Assembly (NCBI GenBank): GCA_036847185.1
Contig: DAIUAM010000016.1
Coordinates: 4,514 to 68,513 of the forward strand
Length of the DNA: 64,000 bases
Source: UBA4738 sp002413305
Lineage (GTDB): Bacteria; Actinomycetota; UBA4738
Direction: 5' to 3'
In this document: positions 35,850 to 45,797 of the stretch, one piece after another
Numbering within the stretch: the stretch's first letter is position 1
Layout of the letters: each line of letters opens with the position of its first letter
Position numbers and translations under genes: made by a program
The notes under the pieces: model-generated
Seen by the model: the letters and a program-made list of their open reading frames with translations, nothing else
Told to the model about the DNA's origin: nothing
Databases searched by the model: none

Positions 35850-36803
35850 TCACTCCCGGGCGCGGATCCGCTGGTGGGGGTCGAGGGCATCGCGCAACCC
35901 GTCGCCCAGGAAGTTCACGCAGAGCACAGTGGCCAGGATGAACAGGCCGGGAAACAGGGTCAGGTACGGCGATGTGAGGGCGAAGGGTTGCGCCTCCAGC
36001 AGGAGGTTCCCCCATGTTGGCAGCGGTGGCTGCACGCCGAACCCCAGGAACGAGAGCGCGGACTCCGCCAGGATCGCCCCGGCGATGCCGAGGGTGGCGT
36101 TCACGATGATCGGTCCCAACGCGTTCGGCAGCATCTGGCCGAAGATGATCCGCGGGTTCGAGGCCCCCACGGACCGGGCGGCCTCCACGAACTCCTTCTC
36201 CTTCATGGACAGGAACACACCCCGAACGATGCGCGCCAGCGGCATCCAGAAGAACAGGGAGAGGATCACCACGATCCCCAGCGCCCCGCGGTCCGCGATG
36301 AACGGCACCCGCGACCCCACGATGAGGATGACCAGGAACGGAAGGGCCAGGAAGAGGTCGGTCACCCGCATCAGCAGGTTGTCGATCCAGCCGCCGTAGT
36401 AGCCGGCCAGGGCGCCCACGATCGAACCGATGACGCCCGCGGAGAGGGCGACCGAGACACCGACCATCAGCGAGATCCGCCCGCCGTACAGGACCCGGGT
36501 GAAGACGTCGCGGCCGATCTCGTCCACGCCGAACCAGTGCTTCCAGCTCGGGCCGCTGTGCGCGAACGGCGCCACGATCCGTCCGGCGGTGAAGGTCTGG
36601 TGGTACGAGTCCTTGGATAGGAGGGGAACCACGACCGAGGCCACCCCGATCAGGAGCAGCAGGACCGCGCTGGCCAGGGCGAGCCGGTGGCGGCGGAAGC
36701 GGCGCCACGCGAGCTGGCGGGTGGAGAGAGACTCCCCGGAAGCCGCGACGGGGGCCGCAGCAAGCGGCTGGAGTGGCTCGATGATGTCGGTATCGATGGC
36801 CAT
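35850..36803 (-). CDS. Orphan OppC/DppC-type peptide ABC transporter permease
   Basis: A 317-residue permease. The N-terminal LSTRQLAWRRFRRHRLALAS, the LFGVDEIGRD-like motif (HWFGVDEIGRDVFTRVLYGGRISL) and the EAA loop EFVEAARSVGASNPRIIFGQMLPN identify OppC. It closely resembles the OppC encoded at 56145-57119 and looks like a paralogue of it. No OppB, binding protein or ATPase gene lies next to it, so it may work with the 55-59 kb system as an alternative subunit. ATG at 36803 has GGGAGGGGG 3 nt upstream. Its own promoter is visible. Confidence 0.88.
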   Translation of the reverse strand: MAIDTDIIEPLQPLAAAPVAASGESLSTRQLAWRRFRRHRLALASAVLLLLIGVASVVVPLLSKDSYHQTFTAGRIVAPFAHSGPSWKHWFGVDEIGRDVFTRVLYGGRISLMVGVSVALSAGVIGSIVGALAGYYGGWIDNLLMRVTDLFLALPFLVILIVGSRVPFIADRGALGIVVILSLFFWMPLARIVRGVFLSMKEKEFVEAARSVGASNPRIIFGQMLPNALGPIIVNATLGIAGAILAESALSFLGFGVQPPLPTWGNLLLEAQPFALTSPYLTLFPGLFILATVLCVNFLGDGLRDALDPHQRIRARE

Positions 36804-36862
36804 CGGCCCCCTCCCGTCCCTCCGCCTGTGGCCCGGTGGCCGCCGAGGCGAAACCGCCCAAA

Positions 36863-36890
36863 GGATTACACAGGTGACGCCACCGGTCAA
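36863..36890 (-). promoter_or_regulatory. Promoter of the orphan oppC gene
   Basis: On the - strand TTGACC (36890-36885), a 16-nt spacer, and TAATCC (36868-36863), about 60 nt before the ATG at 36803. Confidence 0.55.
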
Positions 36891-36948
36891 GATTGAATGC
36901 TGGTTATGGCCGCCGGCATGCGCCACGCGTAGACTGCCATCCGGTTCC

Positions 36949-37530
36949 ATGGCAGAGACCGACGGATTCGACGAGCCGGGAGGACGCCGCCCCGCGCCGG
37001 GCTCGCTCCGGTTGGTCCAGCTCTTCCTCAACTCCCACGACATCCTTCCTGGGATCGACACGATCACCACACCCGAGGAGCTGAAGGCCTGGCTCCGCCG
37101 GCGGGACCTCGTCTCGTCCTCGGTGCGGGTCCGGTCCGATGACCTCCGCCGCGCGCTCGCCGTTCGCGAGGCGCTCCGCGGCCTGGCGGTGCGCAACGGC
37201 GGCGAGGTGCCGGACGGCGACCCCGTGGCGGCGCTCAACCGGGTCGCCCGTCGGGCATCGCTCCGGGTGACCTTCTCGCCGGACGGCCACGCGACGCTGG
37301 AGCCGTCGCGGCGCGATGTCGACGGCGCGCTGGCCGTGATCCTCGCGGGGGTGGCCCTGTCCATGGTCGAGGGCACGTGGCATCGGCTGAAGGCGTGCCG
37401 GAACTGCCGGTGGGCCTTCTACGACCACTCGAAGAACCGCTCGGGGGCATGGTGCACCATGTCGGTGTGTGGGAACCGGAGCAAGGCCCTGGCGTTCCGT
37501 TCGCGCCACCGGGCCGAAGCTGTCCGGTAG
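36949..37530 (+). CDS. CGNR zinc finger / ABATE-domain protein
   Basis: A 193-residue putative transcriptional regulator. The N-terminal ABATE-type domain contains LVQLFLNSHD and a helical region (LRRALAVREALRGLAVRNGG). The C-terminal zinc ribbon has C-x2-C (CRNCRWAFYDHSKN) and then CTMSVCGNRSKALAFRSR, the CGNR motif for which the family is named. Such proteins are common regulators in actinobacteria. A TAGACT box at 36930-36935 lies 13 nt before the ATG. Confidence 0.88.
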   Translation: MAETDGFDEPGGRRPAPGSLRLVQLFLNSHDILPGIDTITTPEELKAWLRRRDLVSSSVRVRSDDLRRALAVREALRGLAVRNGGEVPDGDPVAALNRVARRASLRVTFSPDGHATLEPSRRDVDGALAVILAGVALSMVEGTWHRLKACRNCRWAFYDHSKNRSGAWCTMSVCGNRSKALAFRSRHRAEAVR

Positions 37531-37555
37531 GGGCACCGGGCCGGTTCAGAAAACG

Positions 37556-38698
37556 CTAGAGGATCTCGCGCAGCGCTTCGAACAGCCGCTCGATGTCGGC
37601 GTCGTTGCTGAAGAAGTGCGGCGACACGCGGATCCCGTCGCCCCGGAAGTCGGTGCACACGTTCCGGTCGAGGAGCGCGTGACAGACCTTCTCCGCCTCG
37701 TCGCCCACCCCGATGTTCACCACGCCGCCGCGTGCGTTCCGGTCCCGGGGCGAGCGGACGGGCAGCCCGGCCTCGTCGGCCTGGGCGATCACGTGGTCGA
37801 TCAGGTCCTGTTGGTGTTCGCGGGTGTTCTGCGGGCCGACCTCGGCGATGATGTCGAGCCCGCCCTGGGCGACGAACGCCACCGGCGCCGCCGGCGTCCC
37901 GTGCTCCAGCCGCCGGGCCGACGGATGGTAATCGAGGTGCTGCAGGTCGAACGAGAACGGCTCCTTCGTGGCGAACCATCCGGTGACCAGCGGCTCGAGC
38001 GAGGACAGCAGGTCCCGGCGGGCGTACAGGAACGTGAGGCCCGGCCCCCCACACAGCCACTTGAGGACGCCCGCGGTGTAGAAGTCGCAGCCGAGATCGT
38101 GGACGTCGACGGGCAGGATGCCGGCACCGTGGAAGTCGTCGACGACGGACCAGGCCCCGGCGTCGCGGGCCATCCGGCAGACCTCCTTCGCGTCGATCAG
38201 CGCGCTGGTTCGGTACAGGACGCGGTTCGTCACCACCAGGGCCGTGTCCTCGTCGATCGCGTCGCGGTAGGCCTCCATCGGGACGGTCAATCCGTCGGAC
38301 TTCAGGAAGACCGGTTCGGCCCCCAGGCGCCGGTAGGCCAGGGCGACGTGCCCGTCCGTGGGGAAGTCCAGCTCGGAGAGGATGACCTTCTTCCGCTTCG
38401 AGAAGTCCACGCACGAGAAGATCGCCCCGAGGGCCAGCGAGACGTTGACGGTGATGGCGAGCTCGTCCGCGTCAGCGCCGACCAGACGGCCGAACGTCTC
38501 CTTCACCGACCGCATGCGGGGGAAGATGTCCTCGACCCACACCAGGTCGGGCGCGCCCTTCGTGGCCCATGCGTCCATGTACTCCTGGAGGTAGTCCTGG
38601 GAGCGGTTCGACACGGGTCCGAGGGAGGCGCTGATCAGGTAGGCCTTGCGGTTCACGACCGGGAACTCGTCGCGGTAGGACTCGAAGCTTCGGCTCAC
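37556..38698 (-). CDS. Class V aminotransferase, kynureninase-like
   Basis: A 380-residue PLP enzyme of fold type I. The PLP-binding lysine is in GVLKWLCGGPG and the cofactor-binding Asp in VVDDFHGAGILPVDV. The overall pattern resembles kynureninase and cysteine-desulfurase-like class V enzymes, and the GGPG after the lysine favours the kynureninase side. The substrate is not decided. GTG at 38698 is the start. It follows a 97-residue gene by 4 nt in the same operon. Confidence 0.85.
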   Translation of the reverse strand: MSRSFESYRDEFPVVNRKAYLISASLGPVSNRSQDYLQEYMDAWATKGAPDLVWVEDIFPRMRSVKETFGRLVGADADELAITVNVSLALGAIFSCVDFSKRKKVILSELDFPTDGHVALAYRRLGAEPVFLKSDGLTVPMEAYRDAIDEDTALVVTNRVLYRTSALIDAKEVCRMARDAGAWSVVDDFHGAGILPVDVHDLGCDFYTAGVLKWLCGGPGLTFLYARRDLLSSLEPLVTGWFATKEPFSFDLQHLDYHPSARRLEHGTPAAPVAFVAQGGLDIIAEVGPQNTREHQQDLIDHVIAQADEAGLPVRSPRDRNARGGVVNIGVGDEAEKVCHALLDRNVCTDFRGDGIRVSPHFFSNDADIERLFEALREIL

Positions 38699-38702
38699 CG
38701 GT

Positions 38703-38996
38703 TCACCCCCGGCCGTGCCTGCGGAGGTAGTCGATGTACAGGGGACGGAGCGCGTCGGCCAGCGGGCCCTCGTCGGCGTGGTCCAGGTCGGACAGCAGCG
38801 GGACGAGGTCGCCCACCCCCACGTCGGCTTCCGACTTCTGGAGCTCGCCCGCCGCCGCCTCGGCGACGGGGATGGCCTTGATCAGCCGCCACAGGAAGAC
38901 CACGTCCAGCCGGTGCTCGGCCAGGCGGACCGCCCGGTCGTGGAGCTCCTTGGACGACAGGGAATCGAGGGCCGTGTCCTGTCCTTCCTCCGTCAC
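38703..38996 (-). CDS. Small helical protein in operon with the aminotransferase
   Basis: A 97-residue, mostly helical, acidic protein with no recognised domain. Features are SSKELHDRAVRLAEHRLDVVFLWRLIKAIP, then an acidic middle, then ALRPLYIDYLRRHGRG. GTG at 38996 sits 6 nt after a TAGGCT box, which makes this the first gene of the unit with the aminotransferase. It may be a partner or regulator of that enzyme; this is inference from position only. Confidence 0.7.
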   Translation of the reverse strand: MTEEGQDTALDSLSSKELHDRAVRLAEHRLDVVFLWRLIKAIPVAEAAAGELQKSEADVGVGDLVPLLSDLDHADEGPLADALRPLYIDYLRRHGRG

Positions 38997-39002
38997 GGCA
39001 GG

Positions 39003-39008
39003 AGCCTA
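39003..39008 (-). promoter_or_regulatory. -10 box, leaderless (aminotransferase operon)
   Basis: TAGGCT on the - strand ends 6 nt before the GTG at 38996. Confidence 0.45.
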
Positions 39009-39085
39009 CCCGTCGGGTGGGCGCGACGGCAAAGGCGCGGTCCCCCACCCAGCGGGGCCGGGAATTTCGACTGGACGGCCCTCGT

Positions 39086-39091
39086 TAGAAT
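39086..39091 (+). promoter_or_regulatory. -10 box, leaderless (uvrA)
   Basis: TAGAAT ends 6 nt before the GTG at 39098. Confidence 0.55.
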
Positions 39092-39097
39092 GCCCGC

Positions 39098-41995
<2,898 letters not shown>

Positions 41996-42008
41996 AATGA
42001 GCGCCGCC

Positions 42009-43625
42009 GTGGTCCAGACCCGATCGATCCTCGCGAGGCACTGGCGGGCGTTCGCCGCCCTGGTTGCGGCCACCATCGCCGGTGCCGCCTGCGCGCCGGG
42101 CGGGAGCCCGCCCAGCTTCCCGGTGGTCGCCGCCACCGGCCTTCGCGTCCAGGTCGTCGATTCGCTGTACGACGCAGGCCGCTCCCCGTCGGTCGCGTTG
42201 GACAAGAACGGCAACCCGGAGGTCGCCTACCTCCTGTACCAGCCGGTCCTGAAGAAGGGGGATCTGCCCCCGCCGATCGTGGGCGGCGCGCCGCAACCCC
42301 CGTCCGTGATGCAAGCGGCGTATTCCGGCGGGACCTGGACCCGGGTGCCCGCCAGCGGCGGCGTCTCGCTCGGGCAGTCGGAGGCCGGCAAGGCGACGGC
42401 GATCGCGAACAAGGACGGCCAGGCCATCCCGGGGGTCAACGACGCCATGACCCTGGACGCGGCCGGAAAGCACCACATCGTGTGGGCCACCCCGTCCGGG
42501 CTCTTCTACACCGACGACTCCAACGGGACCTACGGGAGCCCGACGAAGATCAGCTCCGCACAGACGTTCGGGGCGTCCATCGCGGTGGCCCCCGACGGTA
42601 CTTCGTGGATCGCCTACTACGAAGGGTCGACCGTCAAGGTGGCAAGCGGCTCGGGCAGCACGTTCACGGAAGAGCAGGTCGCCACGACCAGCGGCGCGCC
42701 GGGAGCCACCGCGGGCGTGACGGCCATCGGAGCAGGGTCGAGCGGCCCGCAGGTCGCGTACGGCGACAACGGCACGACGGTGGTTGCCTCGAAGGTCGGG
42801 AACGCCTGGACGCCGACGCCGATCACGGGACCCGGCGGCTACGGTCTGTCGATGGCCCTCGACAAGAGCGGGAATCCGAACCTCGCTTACTACGACCAGT
42901 CCGGCAACGTCTACGAGGTCGGATTGAACGGGGGAGGCCAGACGAAGCTGGCCACCGTGGAGCCGGCGAAGGGTACGACGGGCCCTTCGGCGGGCTGGTC
43001 GACCGGGATCGCGGTCGATGGCTCCGGGGTCGACTACGTCGCCTGGTCCGACATCGGGCGAGGACTGGTCTACGTGGCGACGAACGGGAGCGGCTCGTTC
43101 CAGACCCACCCCGTCCAGGGGAGCTTCGGCGGCCTCAACCCCTCGATCGCGGTCTCGGCCGACGCGCAGCACCTGGCGGTGGCGTGGTACGACGGGCCGG
43201 ACGGCGACCTCGACATCGCGACGCCGCCGGCCGGCAGCCTCGCCCTGGCCTTCTCGCCCGCCCCCGTGGTCCTGCCGTCGGCGGGCCCGACCGCCCCACA
43301 GTGCTCGCCCGGCAGCTCGACCGACCTCTCCATCGCCGCCCCGGTCGGCGCCGCCGCCAAGGGATTCGACACGACCTGCCTCGCGGTCGCGGCCGGGAAG
43401 ACGTTCACGGTGACCTTCGCGAACGACGACACCGGCGTGCCGCACGACTGGGCGCTCTTCGCGAACTCCGCCGCCACGAGCCCGATCGGCGGGGCCACCA
43501 GCCCGACCCCGGTCAGTCCGGGCAGCTCGCAGAAATACTCGCTGACGGCCCTGAAGGCAGGCACGTACTTCTACCACTGCGACTTCCACCAGACCACGAT
43601 GACCGGCACGCTCGTCGTGAAGTAA
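42009..43625 (+). CDS. Exported beta-propeller protein with C-terminal cupredoxin
   Basis: A 538-residue exported protein. The N-terminal signal (AFAALVAATIAGAACAPGG) includes a plausible lipobox at GAAC. Residues of about 45-425 contain repeated blade-like units (SPSVALDKNGNPEVAYL, SIAVAPDGTSWIAYY, LSMALDKSGNPNLAYY, GIAVDGSGVDYVAWSD, SIAVSADAQHLAVAWYD), suggesting a beta-propeller. The last roughly 105 residues form a cupredoxin with type 1 copper ligands: His in VPHDW, Cys and His in YHCDFH, Met in TTMTG. This domain is clearly homologous to the C-terminal domain of the nitrite reductase 0.6 kb downstream, including the GFDTTCLA stretch. Probably an extracytoplasmic electron-transfer or copper-binding protein. 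Confidence 0.75.
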   Translation: MVQTRSILARHWRAFAALVAATIAGAACAPGGSPPSFPVVAATGLRVQVVDSLYDAGRSPSVALDKNGNPEVAYLLYQPVLKKGDLPPPIVGGAPQPPSVMQAAYSGGTWTRVPASGGVSLGQSEAGKATAIANKDGQAIPGVNDAMTLDAAGKHHIVWATPSGLFYTDDSNGTYGSPTKISSAQTFGASIAVAPDGTSWIAYYEGSTVKVASGSGSTFTEEQVATTSGAPGATAGVTAIGAGSSGPQVAYGDNGTTVVASKVGNAWTPTPITGPGGYGLSMALDKSGNPNLAYYDQSGNVYEVGLNGGGQTKLATVEPAKGTTGPSAGWSTGIAVDGSGVDYVAWSDIGRGLVYVATNGSGSFQTHPVQGSFGGLNPSIAVSADAQHLAVAWYDGPDGDLDIATPPAGSLALAFSPAPVVLPSAGPTAPQCSPGSSTDLSIAAPVGAAAKGFDTTCLAVAAGKTFTVTFANDDTGVPHDWALFANSAATSPIGGATSPTPVSPGSSQKYSLTALKAGTYFYHCDFHQTTMTGTLVVK

Positions 43626-43643
43626 CCGGCTCGCGGGCCGCTC

Positions 43644-44120
43644 CTACCCTCGCGTCCCTACCGGATTCCGCCCCGGCCCGGCCGGGCCGGCAAGCTGCGT
43701 GAGGTCCCGCCCCGAGACGAGCGCCTCCGCAACGGTCGCCGTGTCCAACGACGACCGAAGGGCCTGGGCCGCCTCGAACCAGGCCGGATGCACCGGGCAC
43801 GGATCGTCGGGACGGCAGGTGGTGCCGCGCAGGGTGCATCGCTGGGGGAGAAGGGCCCCCTCAGAGGCTTCCACGACCTCGAGCAAGGTGATCTCCGACG
43901 GTGGGCGGGCCAGGCGGTATCCCCCCTCCCGCCCCGCTCGCGCTTCGACCAGGCCGGCTCGAACCGTGTCCCCGAGGACCTGTGGCGTGTAGCTCACGGG
44001 GATGGACATCGAGCCCGAGATCTCCCGGATCTTGCGGTACGAACCGTCCCCCCAGGCCTCCCCCAGGTAGAGGATCGCCCGCACCGCGTAGTCCGCACGT
44101 CTCGAAAGTTGCAGGTCCAT
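43644..44120 (-). CDS. Rrf2 family transcriptional regulator (NsrR/IscR-like)
   Basis: A 158-residue winged-helix regulator. MDLQLSRRADYAVRAILYLG is the Rrf2 start, and YTPQVLGDTVRAGLVEARAGREGGYRLARP is the recognition helix and wing. Three cysteines at about 95, 102 and 108 (CTLRGTTCRPDDPC) are placed as in iron-sulfur-binding NsrR/IscR proteins, so a nitric-oxide- or redox-sensitive Fe-S cluster is likely. ATG at 44120 is chosen since a TATGAT box ends 7 nt before it; the upstream ATG at 44132 overlaps that box. It is divergent from nirK with a palindrome between them, which suggests it controls nirK and itself. Confidence 0.88.
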   Translation of the reverse strand: MDLQLSRRADYAVRAILYLGEAWGDGSYRKIREISGSMSIPVSYTPQVLGDTVRAGLVEARAGREGGYRLARPPSEITLLEVVEASEGALLPQRCTLRGTTCRPDDPCPVHPAWFEAAQALRSSLDTATVAEALVSGRDLTQLAGPAGPGRNPVGTRG

Positions 44121-44127
44121 CGGCCCG

Positions 44128-44133
44128 ATCATA
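44128..44133 (-). promoter_or_regulatory. -10 box, leaderless (Rrf2 regulator)
   Basis: TATGAT on the - strand ends 7 nt before the ATG at 44120. Confidence 0.5.
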
Positions 44134-44156
44134 CCCCTCGTTCAGTCTCTAGCCTA

Positions 44157-44179
44157 ACGTGTAGGAGTAAGCTACACGT
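44157..44179. promoter_or_regulatory. Palindromic operator in the nirK-Rrf2 intergenic region
   Basis: ACGTGTAG - 7 nt - CTACACGT, a perfect 8-bp inverted repeat over 23 nt. It lies between the divergent regulator and nirK genes, about 40 nt before the nirK ATG and at the -35 side of the regulator promoter. It fits a binding site for the dimeric Rrf2 protein. Confidence 0.6.
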
Positions 44180-44219
44180 GTTGGAGTCGAGGAGCACGCG
44201 GTCGGAAAGAGAGGTCCGG

Positions 44220-45701
44220 ATGGATGCGAACAGGAGCGAACGAGGCAACGCTGGGATCGCGGTCCTTGTGGTGCTGTCCCTGACGGCCCTGGGGGTCGGG
44301 ACGGCCGGCGTGGTCCGCGGCGGGGCGCGGTCCTCGCGAGCGGTCCAGGCTGCTTCCGTGCCCTACCTGATGGCGGGGAGCGGCACCGGCCACGTGGTGA
44401 GCGTCGACCTGACGGCGAACGACACGACCATCCAGGAGATCGCTCCCGGCGTGAAGTTCAACGCCTGGACCTTCAACGGCACCGCACCGGGTCCCGTGAT
44501 CCGCGTCCAGCAGGGCGACACCGTGCAGTTCACCCTCCACAACGCGTCGAAGAACATGTCCCATTCGATCGACTTCCACGCCGCGCAGACGCCGTGGGAC
44601 GTGAACTATCAGGCGGTGGCGCCTGGCAAGGTCTTCACCTTCAGTTGGGTGGCTCGGTTCCCGGGCGTGTTCATGTACCACTGCGGGACCCCGCCGGTCA
44701 TCCAGCACATCTCGAACGGGATGTACGGCGCGATCGTCGTCGAGCCCGCCCACACGCTCGCCCCGGCCCGCGAATACGTCTTGGTGCAGAGCGAGTTCTA
44801 CCCTTCGGCCCAGCCGACGGGCGGCGTTTACTACGGCGACTACAACGCGATGCTGGCCAACCAGCCCCAGTACATCGTGTTCAACGGAGAGGCCAACCAG
44901 TTCAAGGACCACCCCTTGGTCGCCAGGCCGGGGGAGCTGATCCGGCTCTGGGTGGTGGACGCCGGCCCCAGCCACTGGTCGGCCTTCCACGTGATCGGCG
45001 CGCTGTTCGACAGCGCGTACGCGAGCGGGAACCCGGCGAACGCCGTGCACGGCGTGCAGACCGTAACCATCGCTCCCGGTGACGGGTGGATGATGGAGCT
45101 CCGGATCCCCGACGCCGGGCTGTATCCGTTCGTCACGCACTCCTTCGCCGATGCGGGGAGGGGGGCGCTGGGGATCATCAAGGTGGACCCGAAGGCGCCT
45201 GCGGCTCCGAAGTCGTACCCGACGATGGGCGACCCGATGACGGCCGGGGTGACGGCTGATACCGCGACCGGGACCACCGGCCCGAGCACCGGCGGCACCG
45301 GGATGGCCGGTATGCCCATGCCTTCGCCGGCGGCCGGCGGGACGTCTTCGCCTCCCGGTGCGGCCTCGTGCATGCCGATGGGAACGAAGCTCGAGATCAC
45401 CGCACCGGCCGGGGCGAGCACGTCGGGGTTCGACAAGACGTGCCTGGCCGCCCCCGCCGGGTTGACGTTCACCGTGACCTTCAAGAACCTGGACACGGGC
45501 ATCCCGCACAACTTCGCGATCTACTCGGACTCGAACGCCACCACGTGGCTGGGCGGGGCGGAGAGCGCGGCGAAGATCGTGATGGGACCGGGGAGCGTCA
45601 CCTACACGATCAAAGGGCTGCCTGCCGGCCAGTACTTCTTCCGGTGCGACATCCACCCCCAGACCATGAAGGGCGTGTTCATAGTCGCGGGCGGCCACTG
45701 A
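44220..45701 (+). CDS. nirK: Copper nitrite reductase with C-terminal cupredoxin fusion
   Basis: A 493-residue exported multicopper enzyme that reduces nitrite to NO. After an N-terminal membrane or signal segment (residues 12-30) come two cupredoxin domains of NirK type. Type 1 ligands are H115, C155, H163 and M168 (MSHS, MYHCGTPP, QHIS, NGMYG). Type 2 ligands are H120, H154 and H307, with catalytic D118 and H257 in place. After a Gly/Thr/Met-Pro-rich linker (about 330-380) a third cupredoxin follows with H430, C476, H479 and M483. This fused domain could be the built-in electron donor. ATG at 44220 follows GAGAGG. Rrf2 regulator upstream. Confidence 0.9.
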   Translation: MDANRSERGNAGIAVLVVLSLTALGVGTAGVVRGGARSSRAVQAASVPYLMAGSGTGHVVSVDLTANDTTIQEIAPGVKFNAWTFNGTAPGPVIRVQQGDTVQFTLHNASKNMSHSIDFHAAQTPWDVNYQAVAPGKVFTFSWVARFPGVFMYHCGTPPVIQHISNGMYGAIVVEPAHTLAPAREYVLVQSEFYPSAQPTGGVYYGDYNAMLANQPQYIVFNGEANQFKDHPLVARPGELIRLWVVDAGPSHWSAFHVIGALFDSAYASGNPANAVHGVQTVTIAPGDGWMMELRIPDAGLYPFVTHSFADAGRGALGIIKVDPKAPAAPKSYPTMGDPMTAGVTADTATGTTGPSTGGTGMAGMPMPSPAAGGTSSPPGAASCMPMGTKLEITAPAGASTSGFDKTCLAAPAGLTFTVTFKNLDTGIPHNFAIYSDSNATTWLGGAESAAKIVMGPGSVTYTIKGLPAGQYFFRCDIHPQTMKGVFIVAGGH

Positions 45702-45712
45702 CCGGACGGCAC

Positions 45713-45756
45713 GCGGGCGGGGAGGGTTTGCGGAAAGACAGAACCTCCCCGTCCGC
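45713..45756 (+). terminator. nirK terminator hairpin
   Basis: Arms GCGG-CGGGGAGG and CCTCCCCG-CCGC, closed by a TT/AA pair step, start 12 nt after the nirK stop. No long T-run follows. Confidence 0.65.
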
Positions 45757-45783
45757 TTGCGGGGTGGGGCCCCGGCTCGCTCC

Positions 45784-45789
45784 TACAAT
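45784..45789 (+). promoter_or_regulatory. -10 box, leaderless (uvrC)
   Basis: TACAAT ends 8 nt before the GTG at 45798. Confidence 0.5.
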
Positions 45790-45797
45790 GGTCTAGC

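Noticed and set aside
44157..44179. The ACGTGTAG/CTACACGT repeat as a transcription terminator
   Set aside because: It lies between divergent starts where no transcript ends, has only 8 bp and no T-run; an operator is the better reading.
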